From positions 29,027,021 to 29,091,020 of the forward strand of contig OX335642.1 of NCBI GenBank assembly GCA_946894095.1: a stretch of 64,000 nucleotides of DNA, written 5' to 3'. This document shows, piece by piece, positions 29,601-38,184 of this stretch. The notes beneath the pieces were generated by a model. It searched no databases and had not been told where the DNA came from. It saw only the letters and a program-made list of their open reading frames with translations. This DNA is from Incurvaria masculella. Its lineage: Eukaryota > Arthropoda > Insecta > Lepidoptera > Incurvariidae. Made by a program: the position numbers and the translations under genes. How positions within the stretch are numbered: the stretch's first letter is position 1; each line of letters begins with the position of its first letter.

Positions 29601-32600
29601 TTTATGTGGAATCTGAATTATGGCCAGTTGCGCTAACACGTATGCAATCTCTCTCTTGCACTATGGTGCATTGCATTGAGATTGCAAAATGTTTTTTTGT
29701 GACGACATGGATGGCTGATACCCACCGTCATGATATGAGCCCAACACACCGCATTCCCGAAGTAATTACATAGGTGCCATGCTACCTTCCCTTTATGAGC
29801 ATGGCTACATTGAACTGGATCACTGAAAAGAAAGGAAGGAGAAGTGGCATGCGCTCGATATCGCACCTCCGTTTTTTTTTTTCTGTTATAGTATTAGCCC
29901 AACACACCACATGGGAACTAGGTGCCATGCCAGGACCTTCCTTATATTGCACGGCTACATTGAACTGGATGGAAAACACGGACAATTTTCATTGCTGCTT
30001 CGACCATCGTTCATCCAATGCGATGGTACCAACCCGGACGGGATAAACCTTACCACCTAGTAAGTAAGGAAGGGGACCTACAGTTTAACGTGAAATCCGA
30101 ACCACGGCCAGCCTCTCTCAACGGTCGAATGGTCACAAATCCAAGACCAGACTGGACCCAGCGTTGCTTAACTTCGGAGACCGATCGCCGAAGTGTCCCG
30201 CCACTGAGCTATTGAGGCTGACAATGCTCAATGGTCCGCTATATGGTCCATAATATGGTAGCCCAGTGGTACGACGCATTGCGATTCGATAAGCGGAGTA
30301 AGCTCATCAGTGCAAGTGGGTTCTGGATGGGTGACCATTTTTCAACCGTTGAGGCTGGCCGTGGTTCGGATTCCACGTCAAAATGTAGGTCCCCTTCCTT
30401 ACTTACTAGGTAGGGTTAATCCCGCCCGGGTTGGTACCATCACATTGAACGATGGTCGAAGCGGCAATGAAAATTGTCCGTGTTTTCCATCCAGTTCAAT
30501 GTAGCCGAGCAACATAAGGAAGGTCCTGGCATGGCACCTAGTTCCCATGTGGTGTGTTAGGCTAATATCTTACGGTCAGTTTGGTTATGTGGTTTACATA
30601 AAAAAATGGTCCTTTTTTTATGCGACCCGACATGGATGGCTAATATCACACAACTACCGTTATGATATTAGCCTAATACACCACATTCCCTAAGGAATTA
30701 GGTGCCATGCCAGCACCTTCCCTTTATGAGCACGACTACAATGAACTGAAGCCTTATTCTGCTAATTGATAACTGCGCGCGTTATGGTTGTGTTTTCTCA
30801 AAACCGCATGTTTCGCGCGAAATGGTATTCTACTGCGCAGTTTGCAAAACGCATGCGTTGTGTTTGTGTTTTGTTACCAAACTCGTAACGCGCGCTATGT
30901 TCTCGTTGGCTGTGTGTTTTGCCAAAAACTTGCGGTTCTGAGAATTCTATTTGTCATATTCGGAGCATCGCATCGCCGAACTTCGAATATCACTTTTCTA
31001 CATTACGTTGGCATATCGCTGTCTCTTTCTTTTCGTATGTCATATTTCAGTGAGAAAATAACTGTCAAAATCGTGACAGGTTATTTTACCCTGTAGGCGG
31101 CGCGCAAGACAAACCACTCCGTAGACAATAACAAAACGCGTGTCTGAATTAGCTGAATACCGATTTTTGGAAACCGCACTCGAAACTTAGCGTGGTATGT
31201 TTGACGGAAACATAACTAATACGGAATGGTTTGAAATTGGACAAATAGCAGAATCGGGCTTCTGGATGGAAAACACGGACAAGTTTTCATTGCCGCTTCG
31301 ACCATCTCTTCATCCAATGCGATGGTAGCAACCCGGGCGGGATTAAACCCTTCCACCTAGTAGGGGAAGGGGACCTACAGTTTTACATGGATTCCGAACC
31401 ATGGAGCAGCTCGCATTCGTGACGAAATGCACTTATCGAACTCGGAAAGAGAAAGATAGTGGTGCATGTTGGAATTGAATCCAGATCTCTGGCCAGTCCC
31501 CGCCCCACTAGGCTACGAGCCGCTCGTCGAGCAGCTCGACCATATAGATGCATGAAAATCCGGCGGTATTCTACATAGTCGAAACATCGCCACCGCGGAT
31601 ATGTGCTCTAAAATGTGTTCATCAGGTCATCAACCACACAAACCCTCCAATATGTCTCAGACTATGTGTGCAAGTGGTATGTACGTTAAGTTGGCTTGGT
31701 AGTTTTTGAAAATTTGAGACAGCGGCTCTCATGAAAGGCGCGCTAGATCGCATATCTCCTGCTTTTTATCTATGAACTGGAAGGAAAACATGGACAATTT
31801 TTCTTTGGTTGAAACCCAGGTGGGTTTAACCCTGTCAGTCAATCAGTCAGTCAGCGTTGCGTCCACTGCTGGAGATACGCCTCTCCAATTTTTCTCCAGT
31901 CCTCCCGGCCCTCAGCGGTACGGAACCACTGCTACGCTGACGCACTTTATGTCGTCTTCCCACCTGGTGGGAGGTATTCCCACACTCCATTTTCCTGTCC
32001 ACGGCCGTTAGTGTAGGACTCGGTTACTACAACAGTCATCGTCTCTTCGGCTGACATGACCAGCCCACTGCCATTTCAGCTTAGCCACCCGGTGTTCAAT
32101 ATCGACTTCTTTGGTACGTTTGGTGGTTTAACCCTACTACCTAGCAATTTCATGTTTACTCTGCTTATTTAACTGGCTACATTATGTTCTTAAGTCTAAG
32201 GCAGCCAGGAAGAGATCGCCTCAAGGCAATATGGTGTTTATTGCTCCAGCCCTCCTTAGAACAATCCGGTGAACTTAGCGGTATTGGGCATCTTATGCCG
32301 TTGAGTGCAGTTAAGTGTATATCCTTCTTTTCATGTTAGAGATGAGGATGTAGCACTCAGTTAAAGCGTTTGGACCCAAATTAAATGTTAAGCAGTTAAA
32401 TGTAATAGCAGCTATTTTGTATTTGAGGAAAAAAACTGTTAAATTGGTAAATGTAAAAACATTAACCAGCAACCGCTAGTTAACCCACTGTTTTTAACAT
32501 TTTGCTTGGGACAAGATTTCACTGCAATAAGTTAGAGCATTAATACGTTAACATTGTTTGGCCCCAGCATAAAACTGCTACCTGTGAGAAGGGTAACTTT

Positions 32601-32823
32601 AGCTTGTGGATATTTGAGGCATGCAGCAGTAGTAAAATTCTTCTAAAAGCTCCAGTCAACACTCACTAGACATTCAGCGTACCTTGACGAAGTAAGAGGT
32701 CCAGGGTGGCTCTCGGCGCTGCGTGAGATAAGCGGTGAGCACCTCTGACGCCGGTGGCCGGCTAGAGAGGCGCCGTAGGGCGAGCGGCGACGCACGCCAC
32801 AGCGATATCAGCCAAGGCGCCAT
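26553..32823 (-). CDS. C15orf61: C15orf61-like protein (gene span, 3 exons)
   Basis: Three exons join in phase to 453 bases, 150 residues (human protein about 157). Recognised from the run ASEVLTAYLTQRR...WTSY, DQFGLSNFNW, LRTGCFPYIKYHCS and INLGIPCLLYGLA, which are nearly the same in the human protein. An arginine-rich N-terminus resembles a mitochondrial or secretory leader, and GIPCLLYGLAATQLI is the only hydrophobic segment. The biochemical role is unknown to me. Convergent with MLH3. Introns are packed with SINEs and MITEs. Confidence 0.9.
26734..26863. repeat. Short element with perfect 13-bp inverted ends
   Basis: TTTGAAAACTTAC at 26734-26746 and its exact inverse at 26851-26863 enclose 104 bp that is open in one frame on each strand. 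On the plus strand the ends look like an acceptor (cttacag) and donor (GTAAGT). It lies 54 bases upstream of exon 3 of the C15orf61-like gene and is not needed by that gene. Confidence 0.6.
26958..27302 (-). mobile_element. SINE, 5S-headed, head degenerate
   Basis: T run at left, shared body, head at right ending gccactaggctaccgaggctg. The 5S-like core is partly deleted. Confidence 0.75.
27367..27908 (+). mobile_element. 542-bp TTAA MITE, copy b
   Basis: Same length and sequence family as 12660-13201, TTAA at 27363-27366 and 27909-27912. In intron 2 of the C15orf61-like gene, opposite to its transcription. Confidence 0.88.
28091..28373. mobile_element. CpG-rich short inverted-repeat element
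   Basis: Ends tatgtcggttaaaag and, inverted, taaagtcggttaatag. The middle (28135-28335) is very rich in CG, unlike its surroundings. Could be a MITE carrying a GC-rich segment. Confidence 0.4.
28405..28692 (+). repeat. GGTTCCGTACC-type dispersed repeat, copy c
   Basis: Complete in block order, with a short CCGT tract. Confidence 0.8.
28961..29144 (-). CDS. C15orf61: C15orf61-like exon 2
   Basis: YSSVKDDQFGLSNFNWRV ... LRTGCFPYIKYHCSRR ... AIKVINL. Acceptor catttcag, donor ttgg|GTGAGA, phase 0 to 1. Confidence 0.93.
29275..29433 (+). mobile_element. SINE 3' fragment
   Basis: Shared body end and A-rich tail only. Confidence 0.75.
29436..29634 (-). mobile_element. SINE fragment
   Basis: Shared body, ends near the gtggaatctgaattatgg block. 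It contains a small actacactacact repeat replacing part of the body. Confidence 0.7.
29691..29820 (-). mobile_element. SINE 3' fragment
   Basis: T run followed by the tail-side body, stops after ttgaactggat. Confidence 0.75.
29872..30222 (-). mobile_element. SINE, 5S-headed, near full length
   Basis: T run at left. Head at right, minus strand: gatcggtctccgaagttaag, matching 5S rRNA even more closely than the 7.2-kb copy. Confidence 0.83.
30254..30606 (+). mobile_element. SINE with 5S box C
   Basis: Head ggtagcccagtggtacg, later tggatgggtgaccattt (5S box C), shared body, A tail at about 30600. Confidence 0.78.
30613..31526 (-). mobile_element. tRNA-headed SINE split by a younger insertion
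   Basis: The tail half (30613-30748) stops at caatgaactg and the head half (31262-31526) resumes at ctggatggaaaacacgg, exactly where the intact SINE body continues. The head ends ccactaggctacgagccgct. The interruption is the element at 30749-31261. Confidence 0.82.
30749..31261. mobile_element. 513-bp MITE inserted in a SINE, CTG duplication
   Basis: Inverted ends AAGCCTTATTCTGCTAATT and AAGCCCGATTCTGCTATTT, flanked by CTG at 30746-30748 and 31262-31264. Interior is CpG-containing with no convincing protein. The 3-bp duplication limits the superfamily choice, but I do not assign one. Confidence 0.72.
31832..32125 (-). pseudogene. Non-LTR (RTE-like) reverse transcriptase 3' end
   Basis: Minus frame has KEVDIEHRVAKLKWQWAGHV, the C-terminal signature of RTE-type polymerases, then a frame-broken tail and a (CTGA)n-type end at 31832-31850. 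5'-truncated. Confidence 0.72.
32126..32682. other. C15orf61-like intron 1, unremarkable part
   Basis: No element or exon recognised. Confidence 0.4.
32683..32823 (-). CDS. C15orf61: C15orf61-like exon 1
   Basis: 47 codons: MAPWLISLWRASPLALRRLS, then RPPASEVLTAYLTQRREPPW, TSYFVK. Donor aag|GTACGC, phase 0. The start ATG is the first and gives the length expected of the family. Confidence 0.9.
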
Positions 32824-32960
32824 CACACGAAGCCACGGCAACGCGGCGGCGATGCGTTTGGGCCGGGAGATGGGAGATCGGGCTACATTACGTAAAATTG
32901 TCTGTTTCTGGCGTTTTGTTTACGAGAACAGCTGTTTACTACATGACAGCTGGCTGTCAA
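32824..32960 (-). promoter_or_regulatory. Probable promoter region of the C15orf61-like gene
   Basis: A CpG-rich block (to about 32880) lies directly upstream of the start codon. No TATA or initiator stands out. Confidence 0.3.
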
Positions 32961-33342
32961 TTGTCATTTTTGGATTTGTAAAGGAAAGACCAAGGTACTT
33001 ATCCATATGCCCTATTCTGAAGGTGGATATATTTTTCATTGAATTATTTTATTTTCATCAGCTCGAAACGTCGGAGAATGTCTCCCCTCCCGCCGCATGA
33101 ATGCCGTAAATTTTTAAATAAACACAGCTAGTTACTAAATAAATAATTAAAAAATTACCCGGATTCATAGCTTTGTAATTTTTAACTTTGACTAAGAAGA
33201 AGTTGTGTTGCTTATCTGCCCCCCGTCCACGGAGCCCCCGTCCCTCCAATATTAAGCCTTTCCCACACAGATATGAAACCTTTCCCAGCCAGAGATAAAC
33301 CGCGACTGCGAACCCTTGGAAATCTGAGCGATAATCAGAGCT

Positions 33343-33695
33343 GAGCCGGTAGTCTAAGTTCTCACCTAAATTGGCGTTTACGGCAAACCGATCGACTGGC
33401 GTTTTCTCCAAACTCCATACAAGTTTTTACTAGATATTCTGTGGTTTTACTTCTTCAAGCTGTCAAAGTCAAACGCGGACTTCCGATTTGTATGAAAACG
33501 CGGAGTGGACGTAAACGGCAACGTCGACGTATTTACGGCAACGTTGAGTAAGCTGTCAAATCAAGCTCGGACTCGCAAATGTTAGTTCGCTTAACGCCCG
33601 CTGCGCGCGCTCTTCAATTTCTCCATACATTTGAAAACGCCAGTCGATCGGTTTGCCGTAACGCCAATTTAGGTGACAACTTAGACTACCGGCTC
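33343..33695. mobile_element. 353-bp element with 70-bp inverted ends
   Basis: GAGCCGGTAGTCTAAGTT starts the left arm (33343-33420) and, inverted, the right arm (about 33622-33695). Both include accgatcgactggcgtttt. No target duplication is clear. Confidence 0.75.
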
Positions 33696-34028
33696 TGAAT
33701 CCTTCTCGGAAGTTCCGATCTAAATTATCTCTTTATGGGAAAGTCTTTAACGTTCCCCAGATGAAGCGTGGATGTTCGCGTGAAATTTTAAGTTCTCTTA
33801 GCTGGCAAGAAATAAGAGCATGAATCGAACGAGCACAAGGTTCACGCGAACGTTTTTGCGAGAAGCTGGCCGATTGTCGCTCTTGTGAGTATTCTGTGCT
33901 AACCGCGAAACTTTTTCTGTATGGGGAAGGCTTTACGGTATGAGGTAAGTAGGCGGAGTTTAACCTGTACCCGCCTATGGGAGGAGCATCGTTCGCGGGA
34001 ATTGTATAGTCCTTTGTCAGTTGGATAT

Positions 34029-34528
34029 CTCTAGGGCAGAGGTTCTCAAACTTATTTTGTCTTCCGCCCACTTTGAGAATCCATTATATTCCAGCGCCCC
34101 CCAAAATGCTTCACCACATCTTACAAATAATAATCGAAATCATTATGTACTTTAATAGTCAGTCAGTCAGTCAGCGTGTTTGCGTCCACTGCTGGACATA
34201 CGCCTCTCCATTTTTTCTCCAGTCCTCAATTCCTTTAATAATTTTAATTTAATTATTTATTTAAAGCGTGCTACATGAGTTTGCATTTTGAGGCAATTAA
34301 ACGAAACTTTATGAATAATATTTAGAACAATAATCAATGTAGTAGGTATATTTTTATATTAGTTTAAAGTAACTACTATTAAATATTAGAAAAACGCAAA
34401 TCAGCCATCGCCCCCCTAAACCCCTTCAACGCCCCCAAATTTCCACTGAGCTCTTCACCGCCCCCCTGTAGGTCTATAGCGCCCCCAAGGGGGCGTTATC
34501 GCCCACTTTGAGAAAGACTGCTCTAGGG
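34029..34528. mobile_element. hAT-type MITE with 8-bp duplication
   Basis: Element 34037-34520 (484 bp) between CTCTAGGG at 34029-34036 and 34521-34528. Ends CAGAGGTTCTCAAACTT and inverted CAGTCTTTCTCAAAGTGG are typical hAT terminal repeats. Interior has gcgccccc-rich ends. A 70-bp RTE tail sits inside. Confidence 0.88.
34161..34229 (-). mobile_element. RTE-like 3' tail nested in the hAT MITE
   Basis: (CAGT)n then cgtccactgctggacatacg and ctctccattttttctcc, almost the same as 31836-31905. Only the last bases of the element are present. Confidence 0.65.
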
Positions 34529-34602
34529 GATTAGGCACAGTATAAAGTGGCAAGTGAGTTAACGTAAAAGTGTTCTGTTTTCTTTAGTTAAAAGCAATCA
34601 AC

Positions 34603-34760
34603 AGCGGGAGCACAAACGAACGATACAGCTATGCCGTTCAATAAACGCCTACCTATCTTTCTCGTTTCCGCACAGAATAACTAATGTTTCCGCTCGCACG
34701 AAAAGCGAAATAAAAACACCGTTATCGATACAGCTGTATCGTTGCGTTTGTACTCCCGCT
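34603..34760. mobile_element. 158-bp miniature element with 30-bp inverted ends
   Basis: AGCGGGAGCACAAACGAACG at left and, inverted, AGCGGGAGTACAAACGCAAC at right, followed in both arms by gatacagct. Confidence 0.7.
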
Positions 34761-35478
34761 ACAGTTTAGGAAAACTTTAAAAGTGGCCTTAAAACATAAG
34801 CAAGAAGATTGGGATGGATAACGGTTGATGTGGTAAGAAATTATGTTACAGATTATGAATGTGTCCTTGCATAAAATTCATTTCTACAGGTTAAGATCAT
34901 GACAACCATCATATACATAAAAAGTATAATCTCTAGTAAGTTGTTGGGTTTGATTTAATTAAAAGTTTTTTTCTTCTTTTTAGAGCATTTTAATTATAGC
35001 ATGCTTTTTTTTATTTACCTTTTAGATTGGAAAATATTAGTTAGAAAACATTGGACAATTTTGTCGTTTTACATTTTTTTCCTGCAAAATACAGATATTT
35101 ACATAAAATTAAAAACATATGGACATATAATCAAGTTTTCACAAGTATTCAAAAAAAAACTGACGACTTTTTAGGGGCAGGTCGCGTCTTGGTGTGAATC
35201 AACCCTTACCATTCTCTAAAAGTTAAAAAGCTAACGCGGCACCCTCTTTACGGAGCCATCCCGGCGCGTGGTCGGGCTTAAGTAAATATTATTAAATAGG
35301 CCCCATAATACCCCCATATAGCCCCAAATCTCCTTATCTGTCGCCGCGCGGGTGTTGCCAGAGCGAGAGAATTAATTCCGCGCGTGCGCACACTCGACCC
35401 CGCTTCCCGAGGGAAACGTTGGCAGGGTGAGAAAATGTTTCATTGCTTCCGGATGTGAGCTTACGTTCTAACGGGGAT
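34761..35478. other. Gene-free, AT-rich then GC-rich
   Basis: 35170-35470 is richer in CG with no recognised gene. Confidence 0.35.
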
Positions 35479-35893
35479 GAAAACTGCTTATTTATCACGA
35501 CAGGTGGCGTCTAGCGACCTGACCTAAAGGATCTGTCAAAGCTGTCAGATACTATACAACATGAAACAGAATATATTTGAATAATTTAAATGACTCAATT
35601 TCCTCGATGTTATTCCGAAAATTAATTATTCGCAATTATACTAATGAAATAAACGTGGGATAGAAAATTTTACAAAAACATAACCTATAATATTATGTTT
35701 TTAACTTTGTGCTGGTCAATAACATTAAAAAAGATTCCGACGAATTGAGAACCTCCTCCTTTTTTTTAAGTCGGTTAAAAAATTCATTTTAAGACGAATA
35801 AAAGCTCTTCTTTTCCTCTATACCTTATCTGTATCACGGAGTACATCTTTCATGTAAAAACTCGTGAACAAAACTTGACAGGTATGTCAGTTT
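35479..35893 (+). repeat. Dispersed 0.4-kb repeat, copy 1
   Basis: Same block order as 59333-59745: gcttatttatcacgacaggt, gatctgtcaaa, aaaacataacctataatatt, ctttgtgctggt, tctcttcttttcctct-like, acatctttcat. It also holds attgagaacctcctcctttt near 35742, a sequence common in lepidopteran repeats. Confidence 0.7.
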
Positions 35894-35959
35894 TGATATT
35901 TTAAAGGTAAGGTTGAGGTGTTTTCTTCCCCATTGTAAGGAAAGGACATGTTTCAGTTT

Positions 35960-36155
35960 CTTTATTGCCCCCATTAGATTTCCATCCAATGCTATGGTAC
36001 CAACTACACGTGGATTCCGAACCACGGAACAGCTCGCATTCGTGACGAAATGCCGTTATCCAAATCAGAAAGAGAACTAAAGTAGCGCATGAACGGAGCG
36101 GGGATCGTGTCCTCTGGCAAGGAAGGCAAGTCTCGCGCCCCTGAGATACGAGCAC
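35960..36155 (-). mobile_element. tRNA-headed SINE, internally deleted
   Basis: Has gattccgaaccacggaac and tgacgaaatgc blocks and a decayed head near 36130-36155. Confidence 0.6.
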
Positions 36156-37851
36156 AGTGAGTGTAGTGTAGACTGTCATCTACGCTTTTGACGCGCCGTG
36201 ACAGTTTGGCTGTATTGTAAAATCATTGTTGCATTAGGTCCCCCTTCCCTCCCAGTTGTGCACACAGGCTCAACATTATCTCGCCAGCACACTCTCCCCC
36301 ACCTCCCAACAACACAAGGTTGGAATTAGAATTACACCTTTTTGTCATAATATACTTTGAACGGTCGAAATATTTCAAACACTAGAGGATGCCAACGGCT
36401 TCGACCGAGTTAGTCCAATGGAAAAAGGTATTTTTTTCTCTGAATTTTCACTTCTCAGTTATAATAAAGCGTGATAGTGAATGGTTTAGAACTAATGGAA
36501 TTCATCAAGATGTTATATCTCGAGTTTTAGGAGCGAAGACCCAAATGGAATTCAAGCTATGCAGCCACAGTGATAATAATAAATACACTGCGCGCTCTAT
36601 CACATATTGAAGACATGTTTTAAACTGTTACGCATACACATATAGATGTCGAGGATGTTTCATGAATTAACTGGAAACTCAAGTAGGTATTTAAAAATAC
36701 ATGGAAAATAATTGTTCAAAAGTATGTTTGTAATGCTAGCACATAAGTGATTCAAATGTTGCATGTCTACGGAGTCATACATTTAACGAGCAGTGATAGG
36801 TTATCAAATAATCATTTTCTTTTTATTTCCTAACAGCTTTTTAAAATCGACATTAGAGTCTTTAGATCGGTCCACATCCCTTCAATTCCAATTCCGCTTT
36901 TTAAAAACCGTGTATCGTCAAAATCAAGCAAATGGTTCTCAAGTTATAAGCGTGCTGGTTTTTCCCTGACTTCTATTCTATTAAACCCTACTGCTTACCT
37001 CTCAGATGATTGAGCGTAATGTCAAGAAATTTTTAATTAATGGGAATAATTCAATTATAAATACGTAGATACCAACCGTGTAAAAATCGGACAAGACATT
37101 CTAAAGTTATAAGCGCACAAAAATGCTGGCGCCAAACATTGAATTTTATAAACATAATGGTAACTAAAAAGGGTCGACGTACTGCGTTGGGAAAACATTT
37201 CCCAATTTCTTATCACCCCCAAAGCCCCATAGAAAAGTGATTAAAACTTCGCAAAAATTATACGGTAATTTTCTCGTCTTGTCTTTTTAATCCTTTTCGT
37301 CATCTTTTCTTCCTGATCAGAATTAAGAGAGGGACATTTTTCTAACTTTTCATAGTTGTAATAAAATACAATCGTTTATAAGAACATCTTCAACTATACC
37401 AATAATAACGTAGGTATAAAAAAATACAAAATTTTATTGTAGAAGGCGTCTATTTCGATAACCTATATTTCTTATTTATAATACTGCAACCGAGCCATTT
37501 ATTTGACATGTTTCTTACAAAAAAATGTTTGGCCCCTTGCTTGCCTAAAACTAAATAGTAGCTAATATCACAAAATCATAACTTTATCATAATCATAAGT
37601 AAATCATAACTTAAATAGTTAGATAATATTTGCAAATAAGGCATCATTAATTTTAGTTTTACATTTGTAACAACTTCACTCTTTCTGAATACGTTTCAAT
37701 CATTATTTAATTACACATTATATCTATACTATTATTTTGCATTATGTACAGTTCAAGTTCTAGTTCGTTATTCAAGGACTGATTATATCAGTTAAACATA
37801 AACATTCCACGGAGTCCTCGACCCTTGTAAAGCGTGCCACAGAAATGGCTA
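36156..37851. other. Gene-free stretch
   Basis: AT-rich. Small open frames have no recognisable content. Confidence 0.4.
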
Positions 37852-37997
37852 ATAACCTGTGTGATTTCTTTCCCCAAAGTGTCTACATTGGAAGCCAATT
37901 ACCACGTCGAGAAATGGCACAGCGATCACACACGCCAGGTAGATGGACGTGCGAGGCACACACTCCGACGTGACAACAAACTCTTCGTTCCAGAGAG
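37852..37997 (-). pseudogene. Tandem copy of the APD-like terminal exon
   Basis: About 153 bp downstream of the real last exon, with the same LWNEEFVVTSECVPRTSIYL core. Asp replaces a hydrophobic residue in the membrane segment (PFLDVV) and the frame runs past the usual stop to a later one. An AG (ttacatag) sits just before it in a phase that would splice, so use as an alternative last exon cannot be ruled out. Confidence 0.75.
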
Positions 37998-38037
37998 TAA
38001 ACTATGTAACCTTCGTGATTTCTCGTCCCAAGGGTCT

Positions 38038-38184
38038 TCATTGAAAGGCGAACACCACGACAAGAAATGGCACAGCGACCACACACGCCAGGTAGATGGA
38101 CGTGCGAGGCACACACTCCGACATGACAACGAACTCTTCGTTCCAGAGAGAGTCGTTGTTGCGGTAGGGCACTTCCAGGACCAC
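38038..38184 (-). CDS. APD-like terminal exon
   Basis: 48 residues and TGA: VVLEVPYRNNDSLWNEEF ... then the membrane segment. Acceptor ttgttccag, phase 0. Confidence 0.85.
   Translation of the reverse strand: MVLEVPYRNNDSLWNEEFVVMSECVPRTSIYLACVVAVPFLVVVFAFQ

Noticed and set aside
32735..33100. Plus open frame of 121 codons
   Set aside because: Antisense to exon 1 and promoter of the C15orf61-like gene; composition effect of the CpG-rich block.
36389..36427. Short plus frame ending at a GT as a first exon
   Set aside because: No partner exon, no conserved motif.
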